From: Sphingomonas sp. BGYR3
GTDB lineage: Bacteria > Pseudomonadota > Alphaproteobacteria > Sphingomonadales > Sphingomonadaceae
Direction: 5' to 3'
NCBI RefSeq assembly: GCF_025153455.1
Contig: NZ_JANZNT010000001.1
Location: 2,180,001-2,244,000, forward strand
DNA: 64,000 bases
In this document: positions 19,226-29,735 of the stretch, piece after piece
Numbering within the stretch: position 1 is the first letter of the stretch
How the letters are laid out: every line of letters begins with the position of its first letter
The notes under the pieces: model-generated
Databases searched by the model: none
What the model saw: only the letters and a program-made list of their open reading frames with translations
What the model was told of the DNA's origin: nothing
Position numbers and translations under genes: made by a program

Positions 19226-19681
19226 GTGAATTACCTGCATACCATGATCCGCGTCACCGATCCCGACGCGACCGTCCGCTTCTTCAACCTGCTCGGCCTT
19301 CAGGAAACCAAGCGGATGGACAGCCAGGGCGGACGCTTCACCCTCATCTTCCTTGCCGCGCCGGGCGATATCGATCCCGCGACCGGGCGGGGCAAGGCGG
19401 AGGTCGAGCTGACCTATAACTGGCCGCCCGAGGATGGCAGCGCGCCGGAAACCTATTCCGGCGGCCGCAATTTCGGGCACCTCGCCTATCGCGTCGACAA
19501 TATCTACGACACCTGCCAGCGGCTGATGGATGCCGGCGTGACGATCAACCGGCCGCCGCGCGACGGGCACATGGCGTTCGTGCGCACGCCGGACAATATC
19601 TCGGTCGAGCTGCTTCAGGCGGGCGATGCCCTTGCCCCGGCCGAACCCTGGGCGTCGATGCCCAATACCGGCGTCTGGTAA
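19226..19681 (+). CDS. Glyoxalase I (lactoylglutathione lyase), VOC fold
   Basis: The 151-residue VOC protein has the four expected metal ligands: the His in NYLHTMIRV, the Glu in EVELTYNW, the His in FGHLAYRV and the Glu in ISVELLQ. Glyoxalase I converts the hemithioacetal of methylglyoxal and glutathione to S-lactoylglutathione. The GTG start at 19226 matches the conserved N-terminus of the family and has GGGAG about 10 nt upstream. gloB follows 4 nt downstream, so both steps of the pathway are in one operon. Confidence 0.92.
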   Translation: MNYLHTMIRVTDPDATVRFFNLLGLQETKRMDSQGGRFTLIFLAAPGDIDPATGRGKAEVELTYNWPPEDGSAPETYSGGRNFGHLAYRVDNIYDTCQRLMDAGVTINRPPRDGHMAFVRTPDNISVELLQAGDALAPAEPWASMPNTGVW

Positions 19682-19685
19682 GGTC

Positions 19686-20423
19686 ATGACCGCGCCGCTG
19701 GAGATCGTCCGGATCCCCGTGCTCAGCGACAATTATGTCTGGCTGGTCCACGAACCGGTGTCGGGTGAGACGATCGTGGTCGATCCCGCGGTGGCGGAAC
19801 CCGTCCTGGCGGCGGCGGATGCGCGCGACTGGCGGATCGGGGCGGTGTGGAACACGCACTGGCACCCGGATCACACCGGCGGCAATCAGGGGATCAAGGA
19901 CGCGACCGGCGCAACGGTGATCGCGCCGGCGGCAGAGGCGGCAAAGATTCCCACCGCCGATCGTCTGGTGGCCGAGGGCGACCGGGTGATGCTTGGCGTA
20001 GTGTCGGCACAGGTGCTGGCGGTGCCGGCCCATACGGCCGGTCACATCGCCTATCATCTGCCCGATGCCGCCACGATTTTCGTTGGCGACACGCTGTTCG
20101 CCATGGGTTGCGGGCGGCTGTTCGAGGGGACGGCGGCGCAGATGTTCGGCAATATGCAGCGGCTGGCGCTGCTGCCCCCCGATACCTCCGTTTACTGTGC
20201 CCACGAATATACCCTGTCCAATGGCCGCTTTGCCGCGCATGTCGAGCCCGGTAACAGGGCAATTGCGGCGCGGCTGGCCGAAGTGGCGGCGATGCGCGAG
20301 CGGGGGGAGGCGACGGTGCCGACCAGCATCGCGGCGGAATTGGCCACCAATCCGTTCATGCGGGCGACGACGGCGGAGCAGCTGGCCGAACTGCGCGCCG
20401 TAAAGGATGCGTTCAGGGGATAG
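19686..20423 (+). CDS. gloB: Hydroxyacylglutathione hydrolase (glyoxalase II)
   Basis: The 245-residue metallo-beta-lactamase-fold enzyme has the binuclear site motif NTHWHPDHTGGN, the bridging-aspartate region FVGDTLFAMGCGRLFEG and VYCAHEYTLSN, all diagnostic of GloB. It hydrolyses S-lactoylglutathione to D-lactate and glutathione. The start at 19686 (MTAPLEIVRIPVLSDNY) gives the usual N-terminus; an earlier ATG would overlap the glyoxalase I gene. Confidence 0.95.
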   Translation: MTAPLEIVRIPVLSDNYVWLVHEPVSGETIVVDPAVAEPVLAAADARDWRIGAVWNTHWHPDHTGGNQGIKDATGATVIAPAAEAAKIPTADRLVAEGDRVMLGVVSAQVLAVPAHTAGHIAYHLPDAATIFVGDTLFAMGCGRLFEGTAAQMFGNMQRLALLPPDTSVYCAHEYTLSNGRFAAHVEPGNRAIAARLAEVAAMRERGEATVPTSIAAELATNPFMRATTAEQLAELRAVKDAFRG

Positions 20424-20478
20424 GGCCGACGCTGAAGATCGGGTATATTGCTGCATCCGAACAGGGAGAGGGCATGTC

Positions 20479-20886
20479 ATGAGATCAGCTATCGTCACCG
20501 CAGCGGCGCTGCTGATCGCCGGATGCGCCGCAACCCCCGAACAGATCGCCAGTGACCAGGCCGAGGCGGCGAAGGATTTTGCCACGGCGACCAAGGGCCG
20601 CGTTGCCGGCAAGCCGCAGCAGTGCATCGAGAATATCGGCGTGGACGGGCCGCAGATCATCGGCAACGACCGGCTGATCTATCGCCAGGGCGGCAAGCGC
20701 ATCTGGGTGACGCAGCTGCGCAGCGAATGCCCGGGTCTTCGCCCGCAGGACAGCATCATCATTGCCGAGGTGTTCGGCGGACAGACCTGTCGCAACGACC
20801 GGTTTCGCGTCGTGCAGCGCGGGAACACCATTCCCGGCGCCTATTGCTTCTTCGGCGATTTCGTCCCCTATGACCGGGCGGAGTGA
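20479..20886 (+). CDS. Putative lipoprotein, function unknown
   Basis: The 135-residue product begins with a lipoprotein signal, AALLIAGC, with the lipidation cysteine at about residue 16. A short Glu/Ala-rich segment follows, then a compact domain containing four cysteines (QQCIEN, RSECPG, GQTCRN, AYCFFGDF) that could form two disulfides in the periplasm. I recognise no function. It follows gloB by 55 nt on the same strand. Confidence 0.8.
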   Translation: MRSAIVTAAALLIAGCAATPEQIASDQAEAAKDFATATKGRVAGKPQQCIENIGVDGPQIIGNDRLIYRQGGKRIWVTQLRSECPGLRPQDSIIIAEVFGGQTCRNDRFRVVQRGNTIPGAYCFFGDFVPYDRAE

Positions 20887-20907
20887 CCCCCGCCCGGCCG
20901 AAGGGCA

Positions 20908-22206
20908 TTACAGGACGTAGCGGCTGAGATCGGTGTTGCGGGCGATGCCCGACAGCTGTTTTTCGACATAGGCGGCATCGACCGTCAGCGTCTGGCCGGT
21001 GCGATCCTCTGCATCGAAGCTGACTTCTTCCAGCAGCTTTTCCATCACCGTCTGAAGCCGCCGCGCGCCGATATTCTCGACGCTGTCGTTCACGTCCGCC
21101 GCGATGCGGGCGATGGCGAGGATGCCGTCATCGGTAAAGCTGACGCTGACCTGTTCGGTGCCGAGCAGGGCGACATATTGCTGAAGCAGCGATGCCTTTG
21201 TGTCCGACAGGATCGCCACGAAATCCTCGACCGTCAGCGCCTTCAGCTCGACGCGGATCGGCAGGCGGCCCTGAAGCTCGGGCAACAGGTCGCTCGGCTT
21301 GGCGACGTGGAAGGCGCCCGAGGCGATGAAGAGCACGTGATCGGTCTTCATCGGTCCATATTTGGTGGCGACCGTCGTCCCCTCGATCAGGGGCAGCAGG
21401 TCGCGCTGCACGCCTTCACGGCTGACCGATCCGCCGCGCACGTCGCTGACCGCGATCTTGTCGATCTCGTCCAGGAACACGATCCCGTTGGCCTCTGCAT
21501 CCGCAAGCGCGACGCGGGCCACATCGTCCTGGTCGAGCCGCTTGTCCGCCTCTTCCTCGACCAGTTTGGCCCAGGCGGCGGGAACGGCCAGCTTGCGGCG
21601 CTTCAGGTTGTTCTGACCGAACGCCTTGCCCATCATTTCACTGAGGTTGATCATGCCGACATTGGCGCCGCCGGGGATTTCGAACGGCATCTGCGGCGCA
21701 GCCTCCACCTCGATCTCGATTTCCTTGTCATCGAGATGGCCGTCGCGGAACCGCTGGGCAAAGGCCTCCCGCGTTGCCTGGGAACTGTCCTTGCCGGTCA
21801 GCGCGTCGAGCAGGCGTGCCAGGGCGGCCTCCTCTGCCTTGTCCTTCACCGCGATGCGGCGGCGTTCCTTTTCAAGGCGGATCGATTCCTCGACCAGGTC
21901 GCGGGCGATCTGTTCGACGTCGCGGCCGACATAGCCGACTTCGGTGAACTTGGTCGCTTCGACCTTGACGAACGGGGCGTCGGCCAGCTTGGCCAGACGA
22001 CGGCTGATCTCTGTCTTGCCGCAGCCGGTCGGGCCGATCATCAGAATGTTTTTCGGGCTGACCTCGTCGCGCAGATCGGGGCTGAGCTGTTGCCGGCGCC
22101 AGCGGTTGCGCAGCGCGACGGCGACGGCGCGCTTGGCATCCGCCTGGCCGATGATGTGGTCGTCCAGCGCGCGGACGATCGTTTTTGGGGTGAGGGTGTC
22201 GTTCAT
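20908..22206 (-). CDS. hslU: ATP-dependent protease ATPase subunit HslU
   Basis: HslU is the AAA+ unfoldase that feeds HslV. The 432-residue protein has Walker [14 protein letters not shown], Walker B in [11 protein letters not shown], the pore loop in [11 protein letters not shown], and a C-terminal tail (DLSRYVL) that docks into HslV. The start at 22206 ([21 protein letters not shown]) is the conserved N-terminus; the frame extends upstream only through repeat sequence. hslV lies upstream on the same strand but is separated from hslU by a palindromic repeat. Confidence 0.97.
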   Translation of the reverse strand: MNDTLTPKTIVRALDDHIIGQADAKRAVAVALRNRWRRQQLSPDLRDEVSPKNILMIGPTGCGKTEISRRLAKLADAPFVKVEATKFTEVGYVGRDVEQIARDLVEESIRLEKERRRIAVKDKAEEAALARLLDALTGKDSSQATREAFAQRFRDGHLDDKEIEIEVEAAPQMPFEIPGGANVGMINLSEMMGKAFGQNNLKRRKLAVPAAWAKLVEEEADKRLDQDDVARVALADAEANGIVFLDEIDKIAVSDVRGGSVSREGVQRDLLPLIEGTTVATKYGPMKTDHVLFIASGAFHVAKPSDLLPELQGRLPIRVELKALTVEDFVAILSDTKASLLQQYVALLGTEQVSVSFTDDGILAIARIAADVNDSVENIGARRLQTVMEKLLEEVSFDAEDRTGQTLTVDAAYVEKQLSGIARNTDLSRYVL

Positions 22207-22220
22207 GGGTCTCTTCTCAA

Positions 22221-22325
22221 GCCCCTCCCCTTCAGGGGAGGGGTTGGGGGTGGGGCAGTCCAGCAGGCGATGGGCTCGGTGAGACGCATAGGCCCCACCC
22301 CAACCCCTCCCCTGAAGGGGAGGGG
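22221..22325. repeat. Inverted repeat element between hslV and hslU
   Basis: Two arms of about 35 nt (22221-22256 and 22292-22325) are near-perfect inverted copies of each other, separated by about 35 nt. Each arm is itself a small palindrome (CCCCTCCCC-TTCA-GGGGAGGGG). The element fills the gap between the two genes and its right arm ends directly at the hslV stop codon. It looks like a REP/MITE-type palindromic element; no transposase is encoded. Confidence 0.85.
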
Positions 22326-22877
<552 letters not shown>

Positions 22878-22938
22878 GCCCCGGGATATGGGATGTGGCG
22901 GATGGGGTGTTCAAGGGTGGGGGTTGGGGAACGCGATC

Positions 22939-23062
22939 ATCCTCCCCCGCCAGGGGGAGGTGCCGCCAAGGGCGGCGGAGGGGGCGGAGGCACGGCACTT
23001 GACCGGGCACCCGCCCCCTCCGACCCGCTGGCGCGGGCCACCTCCCCCTGGCGGGGGAGGAT
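22939..23062. repeat. Inverted repeat element upstream of hslV
   Basis: Arms of 24 nt at 22939-22962 and 23039-23062 are inverted copies (core CCTCCCCCGCCAGGGGGAGG). The inner part holds further complementary GC-rich blocks. It lies between hslV and the dehydrogenase gene. Its sequence class differs slightly from the element inside hslVU, but the design is the same: two self-complementary arms around a GC-rich spacer. Confidence 0.85.
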
Positions 23063-23071
23063 CTGAACAGG

Positions 23072-24502
23072 TCAGATACCGATGCAGAGATATTTGGTCT
23101 CCAGATAGTCATCGAGGCCGTACAGCGATCCCTCGCGCCCCATGCCGGACTGTTTGACGCCGCCAAAGGGCGCGACTTCGGTGGAGATGAGGCCGGTGTT
23201 GATGCCGATCATTCCCGCCTCGATCGCCTCTGCCACCCGCCAGACGCGGGAAAGGTCGCGGGCGTAGAAATAGGCGGACAGGCCGAAGGGGCTGTCATTG
23301 GCGGCGGCGATCACCTGTTCCTCCGTCTCGAACTTCAGCACCGGGGCGACGGGGCCGAAGGTTTCTTCCTGCGTCGCGATCATGTCGGCGGTGACGCCGG
23401 TCAGCACGGTGGGTTCGTAGAACAGCGCCCCGGCATCGGCGCGCCTGCCGCCGGTCACCAGCGTCGCGCCCTTTTCCAGCGCATCGGCGACGTGCGCCTC
23501 CACCTTTTCCAGCGCCTTTTTGTCGATCAGCGGACCCAGTTTCGCATCGGGATCGGTGCCCGGCGCGGGTTTCAGTTTCGACGCGGCGGCGGCGAGTTTT
23601 TCGACAAAGGCGTCGTGGATGCCCGCCTGGGCATAGATGCGGTTCGCGCAGACGCAGGTCTGGCCGTTGTTGCGATATTTGGACTGGATAGCGCCCTCTA
23701 CCGCGGCATCCAGGTCGGCATCGTCGAATACGATGAAGGGCGCATTGCCGCCCAGTTCCAGGCTGAGCTTCTTGATGGTCGGTGCGCACTGGGCCATCAG
23801 TTTCGCGCCCGTCGCGGTCGAGCCGGTGAAGCTGAGTTTCGCGACGCGCGGGTCGGAGGTCAGCACGCCGCCGATGGTCGCCGAATCGCCCGTGACGATG
23901 TTGAACAGCCCCTTTGGCAGCCCCGCCTCCAGCGCCAGCGCGCCGATGGCCAGCGCGCTGAACGGCGTTTGCAGCGCGGGTTTCAGGACCATGCCGCAGC
24001 CCGCGGCAAGCGTGGGCGCCAGTTTCCGCGCAATCATCGCGGCCGGGAAATTCCACGGCGTGATCGCGGCAACGACGCCGACCGGCTGTTTCAGGACGAC
24101 AATCCGCTTGTCCCGCTGATGCCCCGGAATCACGTCGCCATAGGCCCGCTTGCCCTCTTCGGCGAACCATTCGAAGAAGCTGGCGGCATAGGCGATCTCG
24201 CCCTTTGCCTCGGCCAGCGGCTTGCCCTGTTCCAGCGTCATCAGTTCGCCCAGCGCGTCCTGATGCTGCATCATCAGGTCGAAGATGCGGCGGATGACGC
24301 GGGCGCGCTCTGCCGCCGTCCATTGCCGCCATTCGGCCATGGCATGGGCGGCGGCGGCGATCGCCCGGTCCGTTTCCGCCTCCCCCAGATCGGGGACGCG
24401 GCCGATGATCCGCCCGGTGGCGGGATCATCGACATCGATCCATCCGTCCCCCGAAACCCATTCGCCATCGATCAGGGCAGCTTCGCGGATCAGGTCGGAC
24501 AT
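23072..24502 (-). CDS. gabD: NAD(P)-dependent succinate-semialdehyde dehydrogenase
   Basis: The 476-residue aldehyde dehydrogenase has the nucleotide-binding region ITPWNFPAAMIARKLAPTLAAGC, the general-base glutamate in LSLELGGNAPFIVFDDADLD, and the catalytic cysteine in NNGQTCVCANRIYA. The C-terminal GGVKQSGMGREGS and the overall sequence resemble GabD, which oxidises succinate semialdehyde to succinate. Other semialdehydes are possible. The start at 24502 has AAGGA 8 nt upstream. No GABA transaminase is adjacent. Confidence 0.9.
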   Translation of the reverse strand: MSDLIREAALIDGEWVSGDGWIDVDDPATGRIIGRVPDLGEAETDRAIAAAAHAMAEWRQWTAAERARVIRRIFDLMMQHQDALGELMTLEQGKPLAEAKGEIAYAASFFEWFAEEGKRAYGDVIPGHQRDKRIVVLKQPVGVVAAITPWNFPAAMIARKLAPTLAAGCGMVLKPALQTPFSALAIGALALEAGLPKGLFNIVTGDSATIGGVLTSDPRVAKLSFTGSTATGAKLMAQCAPTIKKLSLELGGNAPFIVFDDADLDAAVEGAIQSKYRNNGQTCVCANRIYAQAGIHDAFVEKLAAAASKLKPAPGTDPDAKLGPLIDKKALEKVEAHVADALEKGATLVTGGRRADAGALFYEPTVLTGVTADMIATQEETFGPVAPVLKFETEEQVIAAANDSPFGLSAYFYARDLSRVWRVAEAIEAGMIGINTGLISTEVAPFGGVKQSGMGREGSLYGLDDYLETKYLCIGI

Positions 24503-24595
24503 GGAGCGGTTCCTTGGCAAAAAGGGTCGTGCCCCGACCGTAACAGGGCCGGGGCATGGCGCGTCAACGCAGAAGGCCCCGGACCGCTCCCTCGA

Positions 24596-25009
24596 TCAAC
24601 GGTCCACCCCCCTTGCCTTTCCCCATTGGCGGGCGGCGGTGTAGCCCAGATAGCCGGTGGCAAAGAGCGCATAGAGCGGTTCGGGCAGGCCGTTGAGATA
24701 GGCGTTCATCGCGGCCGCGATGCCCAATGCCATTTCGGGCCGGACCGCGCCGAGCAGGCCCATGGGGATGGAAAACAAGAGGATCGCATACATCACATAG
24801 AGGAAGCTGGGCCGGGCCCGGCTGGTCCAGGGATCGGTCGATTGCGCCTCTGCGATGATGGCGGACAGTTGCGTCCGAACCCCCTCCAGCTCATGCGCGG
24901 CCTCCAGCTTCAGCAGTTCCAGCTTGGCCGCATCGCGTGCCTTTGGGTCGGGAATGATCTTGTCGATAAGACCGGCGACGGGGCCGATCAGGGTGCCGAG
25001 AATGCTCAT
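24596..25009 (-). CDS. Three-TM holin of the gene-transfer-agent type
   Basis: The 137-residue protein has a short N-terminal segment (MSILGTLIGPVAGLIDKIIPD), an amphipathic middle region, then two clear helices (FLYVMYAILLFSIPMGLLGAV and a Pro/Leu-rich C-terminal helix). This pattern matches the GTA_holin_3TM family, the pore formers that release gene transfer agents. It lies 62 nt downstream of a GH108 endolysin on the same strand, which strongly supports a lysis-cassette role. Start at 25009; an earlier in-frame ATG would add a Cys-rich stretch. Confidence 0.85.
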   Translation of the reverse strand: MSILGTLIGPVAGLIDKIIPDPKARDAAKLELLKLEAAHELEGVRTQLSAIIAEAQSTDPWTSRARPSFLYVMYAILLFSIPMGLLGAVRPEMALGIAAAMNAYLNGLPEPLYALFATGYLGYTAARQWGKARGVDR

Positions 25010-25071
25010 GAAGGATCCTTTCGCTTGACAGTTCGGCTGACAGTTTTGACAAAGCTGCAGGGTTTTCACCG

Positions 25072-25611
25072 TCAGTCCGTCGAACCGATGCGGTTCGCCA
25101 GCCAGCCGTAGAGAAACGCCTTGTTCAGCGGACGCTGTTCGGTCAGCGCGACATAGCGTTCGCCCTGAAGCGCATCGCAGGCGCGGGTCAGCACGGTTTC
25201 GCCGAGCGTCGGGCGCTGGGCAAGAAAGGCGTCGAGCGCCGCCAGGGTGCGCGGCCCGACCTGTCCATCGGGCAGCAGCAGCGTGCCGTCGCGGTCCAGT
25301 GCATTGAGCGCGCGTTGCAGGAAGCCGATGGCGACGGACGGCCCCATATTGACGCCGGTGTCGAACAATTCCGCCGCCAGTGCCGGCGCGCGCTCGGCGA
25401 TCCGATCCAGCCGCGGGCGGGTCCAGTACAGCCGTCGATAGATGGATTCCGCGACGGCGCGGGGCAGGTGGCGCATCGGGCCATGATAGCCCTCTGCCCG
25501 CGCAACCCGCTGCGTGATGCCATAGCGGGTGGCGCCGCCGCGATCGGCGGGGTGATCGGTATAGCCCCCTTCCCGGTCGATGACGGCGTCAATCAGCGTG
25601 TCGATGTCCAT
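25072..25611 (-). CDS. GH108-type peptidoglycan hydrolase (endolysin)
   Basis: The 179-residue protein starts with VIDREGGYTDHPADRGGATRYGIT, the GH108 catalytic region with its glutamate in EGGY. Its C-terminal half resembles PG_binding_3 (LLPDGQVGPRTLAALDAFL). There is no signal peptide, so release would depend on the downstream holin. This is the same gene pairing used by the Rhodobacter GTA for cell lysis. No phage structural gene is in the window. Confidence 0.9.
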   Translation of the reverse strand: MDIDTLIDAVIDREGGYTDHPADRGGATRYGITQRVARAEGYHGPMRHLPRAVAESIYRRLYWTRPRLDRIAERAPALAAELFDTGVNMGPSVAIGFLQRALNALDRDGTLLLPDGQVGPRTLAALDAFLAQRPTLGETVLTRACDALQGERYVALTEQRPLNKAFLYGWLANRIGSTD

Positions 25612-25692
25612 GGGTCGTTCCTCCTGTCGTCAGGAGATCATCTTAACCCATCTGGTTATCTGTAGGACAGGGCGGGGGAGGATCGTAACGGG

Positions 25693-26928
25693 TCAGGGGT
25701 CCACTTCGGTATGGACGCGGCGTTTGACCAGGGTAAGGCCCAGCCAGACCAGGGCGAGGACAGCGGGCGTGGCCATCGCCATCCAGTAGGCGGCGCCGTG
25801 ATCCTTGTCGCCGAACGGCTTCAGGACATAGCCGAGCAGGCCGAGGACATAATAGCTGAGCGCGAAGACCGAAAATCCCTCGACCAGCTGTTGCAGCCGG
25901 ACCTGAAGGTCGGCGCGCCGGTTCATGTTGGTCAGGATCGCCTGATTCTGCCGCTCAAGCGCCAGACCCTGACGCAGGCTTATAAGGTTGCAGGTGCGCG
26001 CGATCCGTTCGGACAGGTCGGTGAGCCGGCGCTCCACCACTTCGCAGGTCCGGATCGCGGGCAAGAGGCGGCGTTCGATGAATTCGGTCGGGCCGGAATA
26101 GCCGGCGATGCGGGTTTCGCGGAGCGAATGGAGCCGGTCGAGCGTCAGCCGCTGATAGGCGAAGGTCGCGCCCATGCGGAAGCGGATGGCGGCGGCGCGG
26201 TCCTCCACCTCTGTCGCCAGCCGGGTGAGCGCGCCAAGCAGCGCCTCGTCATCGCCGTCGGGCGCAGTCAGCGCGCGGGCGAGCGAGGCGTGGCGATCCT
26301 CCGCCTCGCTGAGCCAGGGGAGGAGGCCGCGCGCCTCGGGAAAGCCGAGCAGGGCGAGTTTCCGGTAATTGCCGACCTCAAGCAGCGTCTGGACAAGGCG
26401 GGCTGGCTCGTCATTGGCAAGGGCCAGATCCTCGATCCAGATGCGGCCCGCGCCCTCCGCCTTCAGCGAATAATCGCTCCAGATCCGGGCCGCGCCGTCG
26501 AACACGAACGCGCTGACCAGACGCGCGGGATCGAACTGTGCAGGGTCGGGCGCGGGCGCACCGCGCGGGGCGACCACCACCTCGATCGAGCGGAACACAG
26601 CGCCGGGCAGGCCATCCAGCCAGGGCGAATCGGGGATCAGATCGTCGGCATCGTCCGACAGCAATTCGGTGATCGTCGCAAATTCGGTATGCTGTTCCCA
26701 GATGCGGGTGGCATCGCCGTCGCGCCGTTCAAACCGGCCCTTGTCCAGCGCCTCGGCAGGGGCGCCGATGCCGGCCAGCCAGTCGCGGGTCGCATCGCGC
26801 ACCGGTCCGTTTTGCAACAGCAACCATTGCCGCACGCGAAAGGGCGGTGCGACCAGCGGCAGCATGCGCAGGTGCATGAGTTCCGAAAAGGTGCGGCGCA
26901 GCGGATGTTCGGCATTGCCCCCGGTCAT
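25693..26928 (-). CDS. DUF3422 family membrane protein
   Basis: The 411-residue protein matches the DUF3422 family of alpha- and betaproteobacteria. It has an N-terminal [19 protein letters not shown], a long central helical region with [25 protein letters not shown], and two C-terminal transmembrane helices (about residues 345-365 and 380-400). The family's function is not established; the fold suggests a membrane-anchored coiled-coil protein. The start at 26928 ([14 protein letters not shown]) is the first conserved position. It is divergent from the iron-sulfur subunit gene across 177 bp, where I see no clear motif. Confidence 0.88.
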   Translation of the reverse strand: MTGGNAEHPLRRTFSELMHLRMLPLVAPPFRVRQWLLLQNGPVRDATRDWLAGIGAPAEALDKGRFERRDGDATRIWEQHTEFATITELLSDDADDLIPDSPWLDGLPGAVFRSIEVVVAPRGAPAPDPAQFDPARLVSAFVFDGAARIWSDYSLKAEGAGRIWIEDLALANDEPARLVQTLLEVGNYRKLALLGFPEARGLLPWLSEAEDRHASLARALTAPDGDDEALLGALTRLATEVEDRAAAIRFRMGATFAYQRLTLDRLHSLRETRIAGYSGPTEFIERRLLPAIRTCEVVERRLTDLSERIARTCNLISLRQGLALERQNQAILTNMNRRADLQVRLQQLVEGFSVFALSYYVLGLLGYVLKPFGDKDHGAAYWMAMATPAVLALVWLGLTLVKRRVHTEVDP

Positions 26929-27105
26929 GCTGGCCGATCCCCCTGTCCCGCGCCCGGCAGTGCGGGTCGTTTCGGTGTTGCCCTGTCTCCCCCTTTTGAC
27001 ACGGAAAGCCAAGCGGCGAATCCATCGGCGGGGCGAAGTTCGGGTTTGTCGCAGGACGGGGGGCGGGCTATCCTGCCCGCCGCGCGGAATACAGGGAGCA
27101 GCGGC

Positions 27106-27579
27106 ATGGCGACGCAATTCAGGCTGAACGGCAAATCCGTGGCGTGGGAGGGCGATCCCGATACGCCGCTGCTGTGGGTGCTGCGCGACGAGCTGGCGCT
27201 GACCGGCACCAAATATGGCTGCGGCATCGCCCAGTGCGGAGCGTGCACCGTGCATCTGGACGGCAAGCCGAAGCGGTCGTGCGTCACGCCGGTCAAGTTC
27301 GTCGGCGGGCATGACGTGACGACGATCGAGGGCGTCGCCGGGCCGGTGGCCGAAGCGGTGAAGGCGGCATGGACCGCGATCGACGTGCCGCAATGCGGGT
27401 TCTGCCAGTCGGGCCAGGTGATGAGCGCCATCGGCCTGCTGGCCGCCAAGCCCAAGGTGACGGACGAGGATATCGACGGGGCGATGGCGGGCAATATCTG
27501 CCGCTGCGCCACCTATGTCCGCATCCGTCAGGCGATCAAGGACGCCGCGGCAAAGCTGGGCGAAGGAGCGGTGGCATGA
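27106..27579 (+). CDS. (2Fe-2S) subunit of an IorA-type molybdenum hydroxylase
   Basis: The 157-residue protein carries two [2Fe-2S] clusters. The plant-ferredoxin-type set is in [20 protein letters not shown] with a fourth Cys in KRSCVTP. The second set is in [12 protein letters not shown] and [13 protein letters not shown]. It transfers electrons from the molybdenum subunit in xanthine-dehydrogenase-family enzymes. The length and its partner match IorA of isoquinoline 1-oxidoreductase-type aldehyde oxidases. The stop overlaps the next start (ATGA). Confidence 0.93.
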   Translation: MATQFRLNGKSVAWEGDPDTPLLWVLRDELALTGTKYGCGIAQCGACTVHLDGKPKRSCVTPVKFVGGHDVTTIEGVAGPVAEAVKAAWTAIDVPQCGFCQSGQVMSAIGLLAAKPKVTDEDIDGAMAGNICRCATYVRIRQAIKDAAAKLGEGAVA

Positions 27580-29735
27580 ACGCGGTGACACCGACAAGGC
27601 GCGGGTTCCTGACCGGCGGGGCGCTGATCTTTGGCATGACCCTGCCGATCGGCGGCAGGGCAGCGCGGGCGGCCGCCGGCCCGGCAGCGGCAGAGGCGAT
27701 CCAGCCCAATGCGTTCGTCAAGATCGCGCCCGACAACAGCGTCACCGTCATCATCAAGCATATCGAGTTCGGGCAAGGCCCGGCAACCGGGCTGGCGACG
27801 CTGGTGGCGGACGAGATGGATGCCGATTGGGGCCAGATGCGCGTCGAAATGGCCCCTGCCAACGACCCGCTCTACAAGAACCTGATGTTCGGCACGATGG
27901 GCACGGGCGGATCGACCGCGATGGCCAACAGCTGGACGCAGATGCGCACCGCAGGCGCGTCGGCCCGCGCGATGCTGATCGAGGCGGCGGCGCGCCGCTG
28001 GGGCGTGAAGGCGGACGCGGTCAGCGTGGCGAAGGGCGTGGTGAGCGCAGGGGACCGGCGGGCGACGTTCGGCGAACTGGTGGCGGACGCGGCGAAACTG
28101 ACCCCGCCGGAAAAGCCGGTGCTGAAAACGCCGGAGCAATGGACGCTGATCGGGACTGACGTGCCCAAGGTCGATACCGCGATCAAGACCGACGGGTCGG
28201 CGCGGTTCACCATGGACCTGAAACCCGGCGGCACGGTGCAGACCGCGATCCTGCACCCGCCCGCATTTGGCGCGACGCTGAAATCCATGGACGATGCCGC
28301 CGCACTGGCGGTGCCGGGCGTGCGGGCGGTCAAGGCGATCCCGCGCGGCATCGTGGTCTATGCCGACAGCTTTCATGCGGCACAGCTGGGCCGCGCCGCG
28401 CTGACCGCCGAATGGGATATGGCCAAGGCCGAAACCCGGTCGAGCGAGGCGATGGCGCAAAGCTATATCGCGGCGGCCGCCAAGCCCGGCCGCGTGGTGG
28501 CCAAGGAGACGCGCGGCGACCTGAACCAGACGGGCGTGCGCACCGTTGAGGCGGCCTATGTCTTTCCGTTCCTGGCCCATGCGCCGATGGAGCCGCTGGA
28601 CATCATCATCCATGCCCAGGACGGCAAGGCCGATGTGTGGATGGGCAGCCAGTTCCAGGTCGGCGAGATGAAGGCGATCGGCGGCGTGCTGGGCCTGTCC
28701 CCGGACAAGGTGACGCTGCACCAGCAATATGCCGGCGGCAGTTTCGGGCGGCGGGCCGAGCCGGACAACGGCTTTGTCGTCGAGGCGGCGATGGCGGCAA
28801 AGGCATTTGGCCAGCCGGTGCCGGTCAAGCATGTGTGGACGCGCGAGAATGACATTCGCGGCGGGCGTTACCGGCCGCTGACCGTCCACAAGCTGACCGG
28901 CATGGTCGATGCCGCCGGCAATGTGGTGGGATGGGATCAGGTGATCGCCGCCCAGTCGTTCATGCTGCCGCCGCCGACCGAGGGTCAGACCCAGGAGCGC
29001 GACGATGCCAGCATGTACGAGGGATCCGGCCCGGAAAACTATGCGATCCCGAACACGCGCCTGTCGTGTCACGTGATGCAGAACGGCGTGCCGACGCTGT
29101 GGTGGCGGTCGGTCGGGCATACGCACACTGCCTATGCCGGAGAGACGTTCATCGATGAGTTGCTCAGCATCGGCAGCAAGGATGCGGTCGAGGGACGGCT
29201 GGCGCTGCTGAAGGATGTGCGGGCGAAGGGCGTGCTGACCCGGGTTGCCGAACGGTCCGGCTGGGGCCGGGCGCTGGGCGAGGGCCGGGCGCTGGGCGTC
29301 GCCGTGCACAAGAGTTTCGGCACCTATGTCGCGCAGGTGGCTGAGGTGTCGAAGGGGAAGGACGGCCTGCCCCGCGTGCACAAGGTGTGGTGCGCGGTCG
29401 ATTGCGGCGTGCCAGTGAACCCCAATGTCATCCGCGCGCAGATGGAGGGCGGCATCGGCTTCGGCATCGGCCACGCCCTGTATGCCGAAGTGACGATTGC
29501 CGAGGGCGGCATGGTCGACCAGGGCAATTTCAACGATTACCGCAGCCTGCGCATCCACGAGATGCCGGAGGTGGAGGTGGACATCATCAAGTCCGGCGCC
29601 GATCCGACCGGGGTGGGCGAGCCGGGCGTGCCGCCATCGGCCCCCGCGGTCGCCAATGCGTGGCGCAAGCTGACCGGACGGGCGGTGCGGCGGCTGCCCT
29701 TCACTCACACGGATAATACAGGAAACGTGGCATGA
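27576..29735 (+). CDS. Molybdopterin-binding subunit of an IorB-type aldehyde/isoquinoline oxidoreductase
   Basis: The 719-residue catalytic subunit begins with a twin-arginine signal ([17 protein letters not shown]), so the folded enzyme is exported to the periplasm. Family motifs include [47 protein letters not shown] for cofactor contact, and the conserved glutamate near the end in [17 protein letters not shown]. It would hydroxylate an N-heterocycle or aldehyde, with the substrate unknown. The gene is coupled to both neighbours by 4-nt overlaps. Confidence 0.92.
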   Translation: MNAVTPTRRGFLTGGALIFGMTLPIGGRAARAAAGPAAAEAIQPNAFVKIAPDNSVTVIIKHIEFGQGPATGLATLVADEMDADWGQMRVEMAPANDPLYKNLMFGTMGTGGSTAMANSWTQMRTAGASARAMLIEAAARRWGVKADAVSVAKGVVSAGDRRATFGELVADAAKLTPPEKPVLKTPEQWTLIGTDVPKVDTAIKTDGSARFTMDLKPGGTVQTAILHPPAFGATLKSMDDAAALAVPGVRAVKAIPRGIVVYADSFHAAQLGRAALTAEWDMAKAETRSSEAMAQSYIAAAAKPGRVVAKETRGDLNQTGVRTVEAAYVFPFLAHAPMEPLDIIIHAQDGKADVWMGSQFQVGEMKAIGGVLGLSPDKVTLHQQYAGGSFGRRAEPDNGFVVEAAMAAKAFGQPVPVKHVWTRENDIRGGRYRPLTVHKLTGMVDAAGNVVGWDQVIAAQSFMLPPPTEGQTQERDDASMYEGSGPENYAIPNTRLSCHVMQNGVPTLWWRSVGHTHTAYAGETFIDELLSIGSKDAVEGRLALLKDVRAKGVLTRVAERSGWGRALGEGRALGVAVHKSFGTYVAQVAEVSKGKDGLPRVHKVWCAVDCGVPVNPNVIRAQMEGGIGFGIGHALYAEVTIAEGGMVDQGNFNDYRSLRIHEMPEVEVDIIKSGADPTGVGEPGVPPSAPAVANAWRKLTGRAVRRLPFTHTDNTGNVA

